This document shows, in pieces, positions 51,549 through 63,179 of a stretch of DNA of 64,000 nucleotides. Under the pieces are notes generated by a model. The model searched no databases, was not told where the DNA came from, and was given only the letters and a program-made list of their open reading frames with translations. The number at the start of each line of letters is the position of its first letter. Position 1 is the stretch's first letter. Source of the stretch: Chondrilla cf. caribensis (Eukaryota; Porifera; Demospongiae; Chondrillida; Chondrillidae); the NCBI GenBank assembly GCA_964020155.1, contig OZ026549.1, positions 2,960,133 through 3,024,132 of the forward strand, given 5' to 3'. A program made the position numbers and the translations under genes.

Positions 51549-52365
51549 CCCATCTGTGTCGTTTGGCAGCTAGCAACATGCTTCGGGCATAGCTCAACAT
51601 TTCTACTGCTTTGTCTGGGTTGTAATGTGCGAATGTTATAGCGAAATTGAGGAATGCTGTTACCCACTGGGTCACATTAGTGAAGCTTTGTACGGCCAGT
51701 TGTCTACTAGGCTGATTGGATGCCCCCGTCGTACTCTGCCCAGCCCCCTCGCGCCCTACCTCTAAATTGTCGGGCAACAGCAGCAGCAGGTCAACATATT
51801 CACCCTTTTTTATGGAAGAAAGCAGCTTACCTGGGATGGGAGGTAGTGATGACGTGTCCGAGCTCGATTTACCGTCTTCAACTAACGACGTCAGAGGGAT
51901 AGGGTCGTCCAAGCTGACCTCTGGTGGCGTAGCTGTTCCTGCTAGCTTCCGTGCGACCGCTGATTTTGCTCCCGGCAAGTTTCCCAACAACGAACCTACG
52001 ATATCCTCTCTCATGGTCTCGACTGATCGCTTTACTGCCTCTGTGATCTTTTTCGAAGTAGGGGATAGCGATAGTGTGGCATCGAATTGCTTTGCGGCTC
52101 CTGTTCCTGTCGTTGGCGGTGATGTTGTAGACTGGCCTATCGGGTGGAGGTGCTCGTACAATCTGGCTGCCTTTTCCATCGCCGAACCTGCTAGTACGGC
52201 GTGCCTCTGTTGTAGGTGGAGGTCGAGGATTTCCGATGGCAGGCTTCTTAACTGAGCAATCGACATACCGTACAAGTTTGCCGTTGATGGTTCGCCAGTG
52301 TCATGCGACGGTTTTTTCGCCTTCCCTTTGTTCTGGTTCGTCGGTTGCCTCTTTTTTCCGGGCAT
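51154..52365 (-). CDS. DIRS-type Gag-like protein with zinc knuckles
   Basis: A 403-residue frame starting MPGKKRQPTNQ. The N-terminal third is low-complexity and basic. The middle contains a conserved-looking QSFTNVTQWVTAFLNFA helix region. Residues about 315-328 read CTLCGSFGHTAASC, an exact CX2CX4HX4C zinc knuckle. A second Cys/His cluster (CYEFNHSICRRKAC, then HRCLRCGGDH) ends the protein. Such proteins bind the element RNA and form particles. The frame overlaps the next one by about 395 nt in a different phase, so RT may be made by internal initiation or a separate transcript. No stops interrupt it. Confidence 0.75.
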   Translation of the reverse strand: MPGKKRQPTNQNKGKAKKPSHDTGEPSTANLYGMSIAQLRSLPSEILDLHLQQRHAVLAGSAMEKAARLYEHLHPIGQSTTSPPTTGTGAAKQFDATLSLSPTSKKITEAVKRSVETMREDIVGSLLGNLPGAKSAVARKLAGTATPPEVSLDDPIPLTSLVEDGKSSSDTSSLPPIPGKLLSSIKKGEYVDLLLLLPDNLEVGREGAGQSTTGASNQPSRQLAVQSFTNVTQWVTAFLNFAITFAHYNPDKAVEMLSYARSMLLAAKRHRWDDCYSYDVAFRRRASQRKDTKWDKKDMDLWAECFSGFRPKAGCTLCGSFGHTAASCSKADTFFRRPQQDVNPTTIPGRRDYIAPRASPVPPPGPCYEFNHSICRRKACRFLHRCLRCGGDHQVTRCPTPTA

Positions 52366-52820
52366 AATACCACAACTAGCAGTTTAACTTCTACAGCGTT
52401 CGATCCGATTCAATCCCGCGTATCCTCCAGCTGCCGTGTTGACAAGATTGTCACTGTACCTTGACCCCACTCCAAACGGCGCCAATTTCCACGCCCACAT
52501 CCTGCTCATTGTGCCTTGATCAGGAAGCCATATACAATTACTTCCATGCACCCACTGTATGGGCACATACTCACACACGCACACATATACAAGATGCACA
52601 CACTGGGGACACTCATCTACATCCACTCCCACACATGGGGGACGTCCGTTAACCTCTGCCAACATGGTTGACAACCATTATAAGGTGCTTCTGAAATCGC
52701 CAAAAACAATACTATTAGCACCAAAAGAAATGTACAAATCGCTAAAATTTATACCCATCAAATGTTGGCTGACCCGAAAGTGTTAAAATTTGTACCGGCT
52801 AAAATTTGCAGCCTTTAAGG

Positions 52821-53286
52821 TAGTTTAGATCTAATAGTACACAAAAATTGAGCTGTTAAGAACATGAGTAGCAAATAGTGAGTAGTAGATTCATTATCTG
52901 TCAGACCAACCATAGTACTGTCAATACACTAGAGCAAGCTGTAATTCATAAGTAACCCATTAACTCTAGGTTGGCAAGTTCCAGTTCAGACAATAATAGT
53001 TAGTAGTATCAGTTTAGTGATATTGTATTACTCTTCAAGATATCACGAATACAGCCCCAATGTGGAGGGTTCAATATTATAATATTATATACTCTACTAT
53101 AATTATACTGCATTTAAAATAAAAAAAAACATTGCGTTATTTGATATGACAGAACTGTGTATAGAAACATTTCTCAACTGTGGTTGATACCATGTCGAAG
53201 TCAACCTGAAGTCAGGCACCCAAGCCAGAAGAAATGAAATCATGACATCAAGATCATGTTGTGCAATCCCAAATGAATAACTCAAG
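52821..53286. other. Upstream region of unit 5, duplicated at the right window edge
   Basis: 52830-52993 aligns with 63837-64000 (TAGTAGATTCATTATCTGTC, GGTTGGCAAGTTCC). 53150-53286 aligns with 13860-14020 upstream of unit 2. No gene is seen. Confidence 0.6.
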
Positions 53287-53330
53287 GTTTCTATGACCAA
53301 AGGAAGTACTAGCTGACTTGTAGGTGTTCA
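53287..53330 (+). promoter_or_regulatory. Conserved upstream element of receptor unit 5
   Basis: TTTCTATGACCAAAGGAAG and TACTAGCTGACTTGTAGG are nearly the same as upstream of unit 2, and the element ends about 170 bp before the start codon at 53500. Confidence 0.5.
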
Positions 53331-53499
53331 TGTAGACACAATGGGGACACCTTATAAGGAACGATAAAGACCACAATGAATCTAAAAGTACATACAGCTA
53401 TTTAATTCTCAGATGAAAGTGAATACACCCCTGGTACCTACTGAGCAGTGTGAGTACATATTCAGCTTTGTATTTAACTGAGGTATACACAGAAGGGAG

Positions 53500-56400
53500 A
53501 TGGAGAACATTGGGAAAGTCTATTTGACGAGTATTCTACTCTGTATCATTTCTTCACCTGCCATTTCAGGTGAGTTTGAGTTTCTTGTCACTTGTTTGAG
53601 GTACTGTTTAGGAAGGACGGCAATATTATATTTGAGCACATGGGACTATTGCTATACTGTTGGCATTATTTCTTACTATTGCTTAGCTATCATAACCGCC
53701 TAAGGTTTGAAAACAGTAATCCGATTACCAAACGCTACGACTACGTTCCCTGACGCTCTATTGAGTTACACAAATAGCCGGATAGGCCCGGTTACTGTAT
53801 TGTACGGCATTGATCTTTCGCATGCAGTTCCTATGCGAATGCCGTCTCACGGGGCCGTCGGTAAAATTGAATGTAACCAGATTAGTGTGACATTCATACG
53901 TTTGGTGTACAGACCAAACAAAAGAAATACAAGGAAAGATATAACGATCATAGCTTTCGTTATATGAAGGCAAAGACACTCATATTCCAGTACAAGATAA
54001 TGCAGTACACAGGTACAGACAGAGTTCATCTTTACGTATGCCGGAAGAGTTGTCCCCTCACTCACCTACATACATAATATACAGCTGTACTGGGTATAGT
54101 GGCCGTCGCCTTATTACCGATTATTACTATGAAATCGAACGGCAATTTCCCTCATTCTCGTTTACAGTACAGTGGCTTTCATGCTTCCACCACAACATTA
54201 CACGTGCTACAGCTGAGTCATGCGCGCGTGACGTCCATGCAAGTTCAAAGTGCAATCGGCACTGGAAACCGCACAAGTGCTGTACTCTGGCAAGCACTCA
54301 ATAATAGGACGTACGGGCGTAATTAATGACATTGTACAGTCTTGACAAGAAACTGTATGACTTAGGGAGGAACCAGTAATTTCAGCAGAATTATGCACGA
54401 AATTTTCTCCTGGTATGTATGCATATGTAAATTGATCTATGGTTTCATTAACATTAATGAAGTGGAGGAAAAATAAGAAAGTTAAACTAGGTACTATTGA
54501 TGGCACAATATTTTATGGCGTTCAAAAGATATCGGGAATAGTCTAGTTACAATAGCTAGACCGTCCATCTCAGGCACCCGTGGCGAAAAGGAGAAGGGAC
54601 GGTCTAGGAAAAGTAACGATTAAGTGTTGCCTGAACGCTCACATGTATGACTTTCGACCAATCAATGGTTGTTGTCCTAAAGTGAGGTCAATGGAGATAG
54701 TATAGGTCCATGTTAGTAAGTGCATGAGATTTAATAGTCACAATAGTCGATATCAAGTTTGGAATTATATGACTCTCTTTGTCTTCCAGTTCCTGGAAAT
54801 GGCAGAATTGTAGATTTGCATTGGGTATGACAACAACAGTTTTCACACACTCTATACATCATCGTAATAGGCTGTTCTTAGGGAAGTCTGTAGGAATGCC
54901 ATTGATAAACAAATAATCCTTACTGCAATTATACACTTTTCAAAAATTCCACCAACTTTAAACTATTCCAATAGAACATAAAAATTTAAAACATATGAAC
55001 TAAATGTGAGGAAAATGTTTTGAAATAATAATAATAGTGAGGATTTCATGCATGGCAAAATTGCTGTATGAGCATGATAGTTCTATGCCAGCCAATGCTA
55101 TTTCAGTGAAATAATAATAGACAGTATAAATTCTGCATTCAGATGGTATGCAGTGGTACCCCGTACTTTACATAACACAAGGTGTGGAGACATTAAGTAT
55201 TACACTTATACATATTATATATATACATGACACAACCAAATACATATATGCAAATAATCCTTACTGCAATTAGACAGTTTACAGGCAAGAATTTGAATTT
55301 GTAATATTAATATTGATATTGATGTATAATAATGCACATTAATAGGATATTATGCAGTATTACAATTTTATTACTAAGTTAAAATTAATAAGGATTCATT
55401 TGTGATAACTGTAACAAACTGAATCTACCAAAGTCAAATTCAATGAAAATATAATAAATATGCTGTAACAAAACTATTTAATGCTTTATTCACTGCTTGT
55501 ATTGTACATATCTCTCCAGGATCCCCTAAGGTTACTGTGGTGATTGATGGCTACACAGTTAACACTACTCAGCCCTCACCGGCTTCACTGCCACTAGGAA
55601 CAGCTCTTGTGTTGGTGTGTAGAATCAGTGGAATACCACGGAGACAGATCGAATATAGCTGGACATGTCCAGATGGTCCATGTGAACGTCTAGGATATGT
55701 GGGGAGAAAGGTTGTTAACGACAATATTCTAGCAGTCAATATAACTTCAGTCAGTGATGGAGGAACATACACCTGTAAAATACCAAGAGATGAGCCAGAT
55801 GGGGGATACAGCCAAAGTTATACTCTCAGTGTTTCAGGTCAATGATACATTCACATAGATACATGCACACATCAAAAACATTTTTATTCTTATGAATTGT
55901 ATGAAATGAGTAATCTCATTATCATTATAGAAGGACATGTTATCCACAGTTATGGGAGGCTTGTCCACTTCGAACATGTAATCACTAGAGGAGATCAGCT
56001 TCTACCACCTGGGGATACAGCAGGGCCTGGAAGAATGGACTGCATACGAACTGCACCAGAAAATGCCAGTTTTCAATTGGCCAATCCCATGCCATCCAGC
56101 AATTTTGTATATCAACGTGTTGAGGGTCCCTCCAACCCTCAAATGGCTACTTTACTATTTAATCGATCATACTTGTCAATGAACAGGCTTGAAAATGCAG
56201 AGGGTTTCTGTGTGAGAACATTAACATTTTTTCATATTTTTTTATCAGCAGGTACATACTGACAATATGCACACATACAACCATTGCTTTATTCGAATAT
56301 TTCATTCTTTTTGTCATCTCTGGCAGGTACATTACCCAATGTGACCATCGTGAGCGCTGAGCCAGGCACCACTGATACAAGTATTGTAATACGCATTCGT

Positions 56401-58702
56401 GTCCCCTCAGATATTACTAGACCCATTGTAGGATATGAACGCTATGTCTTTGGAGTGACACTGCAGGGAGAGTATGCAAATATTGTCAGACGTACTCAGC
56501 ATACATTCTCATCACTAGTCCCAGGTGCTAGGTACACAGTAGTAGCGCAGGGACTGAGTGGAACTGCAGGTGATAGGAGTCAGCATGTCACAAGAAGAGA
56601 TGTCAAAACTACAGAAAAAAGTGAGGGCTATAGAAAACCGATAACTACGGATTATTTGGTAAGGTAGTATTCTGAGGTATTCTGTATAGTATGGCATGGT
56701 TCATGCTATCACTTTTGAAATGCAACAATTATGATAATTATAATTTAGAACCATCAGTTCCAAGGCACATTATTATATGTGTACATCATAGGTGCAGGAA
56801 CACTTTCTGCTTTGGGGGGCTACCTCTGTAATAGAAATGTACTATAGGCCTACACGCAAAGAAACGCATAGTAAATGCAAGTGAGAATTTGAAATGCTAG
56901 TAGATTATTTTGAAGAAAACGGTCAGTAGTTTTAACAGGGTGCCTTAGGGATAATTTGGAGAATCATAGATGTAGATATATGACCTGTACCTGTAAACAG
57001 TTATTACTTTATTTCCAACTTTTTAGTTATAGGCTAGAGGGATAAGCAATGGCTACCAATATAATATATTGATGTAGCTAGGACACTTTTTACTGTAGTG
57101 ACAAGGACATTATTGGGGGAGCTATAGACCTGTCATACAAAAAGTGGCCTAGAGTGGTCCCCCGGACTTGTTTTGGCACCATATTTGGTCTCCCTGGGAC
57201 TCACTATACCATCACAAATGGTTAGGGTTAGGGTTAGGATTAGGATTAGGGTAAGAGTTTAGGTTTAGGTTTAGGTTTAGGGTTGGGGTTGGGGTTTGGG
57301 TTAGGGTTAGGCACAAGCGGAGCATTTAGGATGTCGGAAACCTGTCTGCACGGACTGGTTTTGCCGCTATTTCCGGTCCCCGGGGACTGTTTTTGACAGC
57401 GGACCATATTTTTTGAGACCCCCTAGCCCCCATGGTTCCTACGCCTATGTACATAGTATATTTATTGTTTTCATCATTTCAGAACCATCTGCTCCAAGGT
57501 ACCCCTGTATGATTAAAGTTAATACAGATGGAATTGAACTGAACTGGATACCTCCACTGGAACCCAACGGAGATATCCACTATCTCATTGAATATAATGA
57601 TGGAAATAGAACCGTTTCAGGAAATACTTTGAGCAGGTCTACTTACTTCAATTTAACAGGACTACAGAGAGGAGTGACGTACAACATCACAGTGGTGGCA
57701 GTGAACTCAGCAGGAAGCAGTGATACTGGATCAGTTCTTAATTACACACATAACCCACAGAGTAAGTAGCTGTCAATATGTGATAAATTGAATTGGCAGT
57801 TGTTATGGTATAAAGTTACCCAATAGCATAATATTATAGATCATTATCAAACAACAACTCATGCACGAGTATAGTAGTACCTACATAATTGAATAGTGAA
57901 TAGTCCTTACTTTAATAAGCACTTGATATAGTGCAATGTGTAGGCATGGCTTACTAGACAGTCCAAATTGGTGTTATATCATTTACATGGTATGTGCGTA
58001 CACATGTGCATACACGTGTACATGTATGTATGTGAGTGCAATACGTCTTCATTGACATTAGTTATAATTTTAATTGTATTCACACAGTATCGACTCCTCC
58101 ACCTACTACGAATATCCCCTCGGGTGAGTCTATTCAGACATTCTTTGTCTTATACATGCACATCCTCAATTGTATCATTCTATTGTATAATATGTAAGAT
58201 ATACAAAACCCTCATGATAATACATTTACCGCTATCTTCCTTGAATTTAGCAAGTGTAACAGCTGGTGTCATTGGAGCCATTGCAGTCCTACTGATAGTA
58301 GTGTCTGTCATAGCAGTTATAATTGTGATAGTGATCATCTACATAATCAAGCGCAACAGAAGAAAAGGAGGACCAGAAGGCAATGGAGAACCTGATAATA
58401 CAGAACATTACTACAGTGTAGCCACCGAAATTGCACTAACACAACCTCCTAGAATCCAAGGAGAAGTAGTCTATCAAGAATTGGATGTTGGCAAGATGGA
58501 TGATGATGTGACGACCAACAAAAACTATCAAAAAATGAATGTCAGAACAATGGATCCGTTAAATTATGTAGTGACGAACAAAAGAGGTTTTCTAGGATTG
58601 GATGCCAGCAAAAGGGACGATGATGTTATTTGCAGCAAAGATTACGAAGAATTGGACCCCAAAATGTTGGACGAAACCACCAACTATGCATCATTGAAGT
58701 GA
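53500..58702 (+). CDS. Receptor unit 5: Ig/Ig-like/FN3/FN3/TM receptor with YxxL tail
   Basis: Exons are 53500-53569 (signal peptide MENIGKVYLTSILLCIISSP), 55520-55837 (Ig), 55931-56251 (Ig-like), 56327-56620 and 57483-57761 (FN3), 58088-58123 (stalk microexon ISTPPPTTNIPS) and 58251-58702 (TM and tail). The phase-1 joins give 589 residues. The signal exon matches unit 2, D2/D3 match unit 4, and the stalk, helix and tail match unit 3. The tail has YYSVATE, YQEL, YQKM, YEEL and YASL; the unit 3 YLGL is FLGL here, losing that phosphorylatable Tyr. A 660-bp DNA element sits just before the second FN3 exon. Confidence 0.82.
53700..54310 (+). other. CpG-rich, coding-like segment in intron 1 of unit 5
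   Basis: Two partly open pieces align with intron 1 of unit 2. One reads MRMPSHGAVGKIECNQISVT (about 53824-53967). The other follows a good acceptor at 53999-54000 and stays open to 54304, including IIYSCTGYSGRRLITDYYY. An extra CATA near 54070 shifts its frame relative to unit 2. Homology to unit 2 ends after about 54170. No domain is recognised. Confidence 0.45.
54557..54606. other. Stem-loop, partner of the one at 55-104
   Basis: TAGACCGTCC at 54557-54566 pairs with GGACGGTCTA at 54597-54606. Compared with the unit 1 copy one base pair is changed on both strands, so pairing is kept. Confidence 0.5.
54640..55519. other. Rest of intron 1 of unit 5, matching intron 1 of unit 1
   Basis: From about 54850 to the Ig acceptor the sequence aligns with 700-1176 (AATAGGCTGTTCTTA, GGATTCAT, CTTTATTCACTGCTTGT). 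The part at 54690-54830 replaces the helicase-bearing block of unit 1. I see nothing coding in it. Confidence 0.6.
56787..57449. mobile_element. DNA element with CATAGG-type inverted ends in unit 5
   Basis: The left end CATAGGTGCAGGAAC and the right end GTTCCTACGCCTATG are inverted, each with a G- or C-run just inside. TACAT flanks both sides as a likely target duplication. The matching intron of unit 4 lacks the insert. It contains a telomere-like tract and no transposase. Confidence 0.65.
57221..57310. repeat. Interstitial telomere-like tract (TTAGGG and variants)
   Basis: About 90 bp of GGTTAGGGTTAGGGTTAGG with TTTAGG, TTAGGA and GGGGTT variants, inside a DNA element in the intron before the second FN3 exon of unit 5. 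It is probably amplified within the element, not a chromosome end. Confidence 0.85.
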
Positions 58703-59263
58703 TATTATGTGAGAGAGCCATCCAGGGTATAATAGCAGACATAAAATGATACTATTACCCTTTGCGTATGCATGCACATGCATGCACAAAAATATACGAT
58801 ATGTATTTGGGATGTTGACAATAATTATTGAAAATGAACTATAGCATTGATATCACACGAGTACAATGACATAGTGTCATAGGGTCAATCCTGGATTATT
58901 CAAGCAAGATCTTAATGAAGACAGGAGTCCAGATTGGATAAGAATCAATTTACAATTAATTTAGTATTTAGTAATTATTTACCTTTTTAGGAATTGGATG
59001 ACTAGGAGGTACATAATCACTGGTTGCCATCAAAATCAGACTTCAGCCTCCCATGCAGCTGATAGAGATTTCGGTCTATTTTCAGCTGGTTCGGTGTAAA
59101 TCCTGTGATATAATTCTTCGTATTCTATGGAAAGATTGTTCACTGCACAATATATATAATAAGATGTAATATGAGGACCAATAATATTATAGTAAAAAAT
59201 ATTGGAGCTATATAATATATCAATAATAATATGATTTTTGAGGCTTTGGATTAAAAGGTAATA
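58703..59263. other. Region downstream of unit 5
   Basis: The first 250 bp match the 3' side of unit 3 (32018-32280). From 58985 it becomes copy C of the large intergenic duplication (matching 10720-10975). An antisense frame here (59036-59305) is not conserved. Confidence 0.6.
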
Positions 59264-59972
59264 CAGTGGAACCTCTCTAAACCAAACCCCCTCAGGATTC
59301 ATCAAAATGTTTGGTTTAGAGAGGTGTTCGGATTGCTGAGATATTGGTAGAAAACACTTAATATTGACAATTTACAAGCTCAGTCATATACCATTATTAA
59401 TAAAAGGTTCACTACAACAATAAAGATAAGCAGTTCATGACTTATCTAACACGCATATGAATGAATCAAGGGTACTCTGTTTCTTTTGACATCTGAGATT
59501 TGTTTCTGTCAGACTTTCGAGGGCTTGAATATGTGGCAAATATCGCCCATCTTTTATCAATGCAAATGTCTTCAATTTTTGCGCACTGTCTTTAGAACTT
59601 CTTCATATGTCATGTCACATTGATCGACAAGTGCCCTTTCCCAGTTTTCAGAGTTGTCTTCAGTAGGAACATCATCATCAACGTGCTCATCTAATTCTAT
59701 TTGCAGTTCTTGAGCTAGCTCTGGAAGCCCTATGTCATCGATGGCACTCTCATCTCTTGTGTATTCAACAGGGTTCGGATTTCAGAAGTCAATTTTCATA
59801 CTGACTCAGACTTGGGACAATCATAGCCGTTCGGTATTTGGAATTCAGAGGGTTTGGATTACGGAAGGGTCAATTATAAACCTTTCAACAGGACTTTTTC
59901 GGGACCAAGATGAAGGTATGGTTTGGAGAGAATTCCGGATTATAGAGGGTTCGGTTTAGAGAAGTTACACTG
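59264..59972. mobile_element. Pogo/Tigger-like transposon remnant with TA duplication
   Basis: CAGTGGAACCTCTCTAAACC at the left is mirrored at the right by GGTTTAGAGAAGTTACACTG. TA flanks both ends, and copy A at about 10975-10985 shows the uninterrupted target. The minus strand keeps the C-terminal part of a transposase-like frame, so this is an internally deleted copy of an autonomous element. Confidence 0.8.
59572..59770 (-). pseudogene. C-terminal remnant of a Tigger-like transposase
   Basis: A minus-strand frame contains AIDDIGLPELAQELQIELDE, then TEDNSENWERALVDQCDMTY, and stops after LKTVRKN. The acidic, Asp/Glu-rich make-up and position near the element end resemble the tail of pogo/Tigger DDE transposases. 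The DNA-binding and DDE domains are missing. Assignment rests mainly on the surrounding inverted repeats. Confidence 0.45.
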
Positions 59973-59974
59973 TA

Positions 59975-62560
59975 TAAAACTTATAAGTATATATAAAACT
60001 TCTCTTGCTCTCATTTTCTTGTTTCTCATATTAATGCTTAGTTGCACAGAAGCACTAAATGATTCCTGTCCCCAACCCTTTCATTCCCTCGAGCAATTAC
60101 ATAACCTTTAGAGTCGAGCAACATATTCAAGGCGACAACTGCACAATGGGTAATCCGTCAATTGTCAAAATGTACATGTGTGTACATACATGTGAGTGTG
60201 TGTTCCATATATAAGACACATTGTAATGAGAGCCACTCCATTTAAATTGACTGAAAAATCACATTATATAAAAATTTATTAGTACTATCTTGTACACACA
60301 CAACAAATGAAATATAGGACAGTATCCAAGTACAAGAACAACGGATGTTCAATCTGCTGAGTGCAATGTACTTCCTGGTCATGGATGATTATAACAGGAC
60401 CTGAATGGAGATTAATGGAATTTGTAAACAAGTAAGAATATCATTAGGATCCAAACAAGTCACATAAACAGATAGATACAGAATGAACATTATTATATAT
60501 TATCACTGTCAGTAAAGGCTAATATTCAATTTTACACAAACCCATATGACTGTTACAACACTTTGCAATAACTGTGAGTCCCACATTATAGATTAGGAAT
60601 AGGTCAATCAATTGGGGTAAGGTGTTATGGTATATACACAGGTCAAGGGTGTGTATAATTGATGCTCAACATGTGTTGCAAATTGAAAAACAGGCTTGTA
60701 CCACAATGAACAGTAGTGATCAAATACCATTCTTACCAGTGCATGTCATTATTTTAGGATTGTACTTGATTTTCAATCTATAAACTAATAATAGGATTAT
60801 GTTGAAACTGAATAGTTTTCAACATGTACAACCAAGGAAAACATAGTGGTTAGCTATATCACTCAAAATGGAGAGGAGTTCCTCAGGGGATACCTTCATC
60901 TGGATTGGGCTGGGTTTGGTATCACAAGAGAGAAATGTACATGTCCACCTTTGTCTACTGATTAGACAGATCACCATAAGCCTGGCAAATTGGTGATTTA
61001 CTTTGCAATCGTACGTAAGGTACATAGATACATGTACTGGTGGAAATAATCCACTACTATGTTACCATTATCGGTGGATGTCGTCTTGTAAGCAAATGCC
61101 ACCAGAATAAAATATTTGTGGATCAAATAGGACCACAAATTCAATGGACCATTGTGAAGTACAAGCATATACTCTTAACATGTACTATGCATATGCATGC
61201 TGTACGCATACGTACGTATTATAATTAACACAATGAACAAGTTTTGAAAATAAATCCCATGCACAGTGTGTAACTAGGACTGTAGAATTTGAGAATCCAC
61301 AGAAATTCCTTGAGTTGGTAAACATGAGCTTGAATGCCCTCAGAAGAACTTCATCTACAATAATATAGTTACTGTTCATTTCAGGTGATTCAGGTGAGGC
61401 TCACTGATAAGGCTGCTGCATTGTTATCAAATTACTTTAAATCAAGTTATGTATTACTTGTTCATTTGTGAAAGAAATACAGAATACAGTCACTATAGTA
61501 CAAATGGTGTGATTGTTGAGTTGGGTTAAATTAACTAATAATTCTTGGCAGGAATTGCACACCACACATGCAATTCATCACATGCACCAATAATAGTGGA
61601 ATACTTCCACCAGTGTCTTTAAAAGTATAGAAAACATGAAAAGGGCATGTCCCCTACCAACCTCCACTGATGGCGACTGCAAAACAGGAATCCTTATCAG
61701 GGGAAGTCCATGAGCTGGCACACACTGATAATTACAAACCACATGTACATAAACATGTTTGGAGGTCACTTGTGCTGCTGTACTGACCTTTTCCAAAGCC
61801 CATGCAGTGAAGATGTTGACATTCACCTAACCCTGATCCAGTCACTTATGTGATATAGATATACTAAACAAACAGCATAATAAATACATACAGTCTATGG
61901 ACAGAAACAAACAATATTTATCGTCATATGAAGCTATAAGTTCTAAGGGTACAGTAATTTTTTTACTGTAGTGTACACTGACCTTAAAATATGTAAATAA
62001 ATTTGAATGAGTAAATCTGCAGCTGAAACATATTTGCTTTGAATAATTGTGGCTGTTTCTTCAAATCATTGTCATCTAGTGGCCATTAAACTAACTACAC
62101 TAACAGAAGTACATTGGTTTCAGTAACAAGCACTGTTACTGTTCATACAAGCTTGTATAGATGACGCCAGTGGACATTTAGCAACATAATAACAACAAAG
62201 GGTGATTAGAAAAGGAAACAGAAGCTATTTTTGTATTCAAAACACCAAACTACTGTAGATAACTGCCAGTCACTAATAATAACCCAGTTACTCTATGGCT
62301 TCTATTATGTACAAAATACTATTTTGATGACGGGGGAAGGCAGTGGGGGGTTGGTGTGTGTGTGAAGCAACTGAGGGGCAAGTACCTGGTGACAACTAAG
62401 TGAATATGGAAACTGATACACATACAACAGGGTATCAGGGTATCAGGGTATCAGGGTAACTTATTTAGACTGGGGAGCCTTTAGCCATTGGCTATTCTGA
62501 CAGGCACCCAGTATATTAAACTGAAAATATTATAGTTTACATGAAACAAAGGGTGGGTAA
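59975..62560. repeat. Intergenic segmental duplication, copy C
   Basis: Continues the alignment with 10980-13740 and 41716-46080. It has no shared open frame; stops and indels differ between copies. A short GGTATCA tandem (GGTATCAGGGTATCAGGG) lies at 62432-62458. Confidence 0.7.
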
Positions 62561-62682
62561 CCTGAATTTGCAAATAAGGCAACAAAGGTACATTACATTA
62601 TGAAACACATAATACGGGAATCTGGGTGTGTTCGCTGTTTCAGGAAATTTCAAGTCACCCAGTCCAAAGTCCCTAGTTCATA

Positions 62683-63109
62683 TACGGTACTAATTATACA
62701 AAACTGAACGTTCTACGGGCGTACCCGTAGTGTGAAAACGGCCATGAAACGGGTACGGGTACGGGCATACCTGTACCCGTTCTTACCGTAATCGACACCT
62801 CGTGTATTGTTACGTACGCGTTAATTTTTATAACGAAGTTCTATTTCGAAACGAGCTTTCTACGTACGTACGTACGTACGTTCTTCTCCCGTCATGAGTG
62901 TTCCTTGGAGTATCGTGGATAGCGAGGTGTCATACGATTCGCTCTTAAGTACATAGTTGTTAGAGTGTGTACATTTTTTGCAATCGTCAAGTTCGGTGGA
63001 ACGCCTACTAAACGGCCGTTCCCATTTAGTGGAAATGGGTACGGAACGTTCTACGGGTACGCCCGTTCCGTACCCGTAGAACGTTCAGTTTTATATGATT
63101 AGTACCGTA
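62683..63109. mobile_element. MITE with about 40-bp inverted ends, CpG-rich interior
   Basis: TACGGTACTAATTATACAAA with ACTGAACGTTCTACGGG at the left is mirrored at the right end (CCCGTAGAACGTTCAGT and ATTAGTACCGTA). The interior repeats GGTACGGGTACGGG motifs and a (TACG)n tract near 62860. The homologous stretch near 47066 lacks it. No transposase is present. Confidence 0.7.
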
Positions 63110-63179
63110 TATTATATTATATAGTCTGCAGTGTGTGGATTCACCATATTATGCTATAGTATTACTATCATTGTACTGT

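Larger units (their letters stand above)
48058..52652 (-). mobile_element. DIRS/Ngaro-type (tyrosine recombinase) retrotransposon, apparently intact
   Basis: About 4.6 kb with three open minus-strand frames in the order Gag, RT-RNase H, tyrosine recombinase. The outermost bases, TTAACGGACGTCCCCC at the left and its complement at the right, form a short inverted match. No LTRs, DDE integrase or methyltransferase domain are seen. RT-RNase H plus a tyrosine recombinase defines the DIRS order. The DIRS1-like versus Ngaro-like assignment is unclear, because the termini look inverted while the lack of a methyltransferase fits Ngaro. Confidence 0.85.
47789..52820. mobile_element. Inverted-repeat element hosting the nested DIRS-type insertion
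   Basis: CCTTAAGGGTACAAATTTTA at the left faces TAAAATTTGCAGCCTTTAAGG at the right, an inverted match of roughly 25 bp with gaps. The 63830 region, homologous on both flanks, lacks everything between. Only about 270 bp on the left and 170 bp on the right belong to this element; the rest is the DIRS-type insertion. Confidence 0.5.

Noticed and set aside
48622..52365. Crypton, bacteriophage integrase or retrovirus-like element
   Set aside because: RT-RNase H plus a tyrosine recombinase, without LTRs, protease, envelope or DDE integrase, fits DIRS-type retrotransposons better.
57221..57310. Chromosome end or telomere
   Set aside because: The tract is short and degenerate, with unique sequence and exons on both sides.
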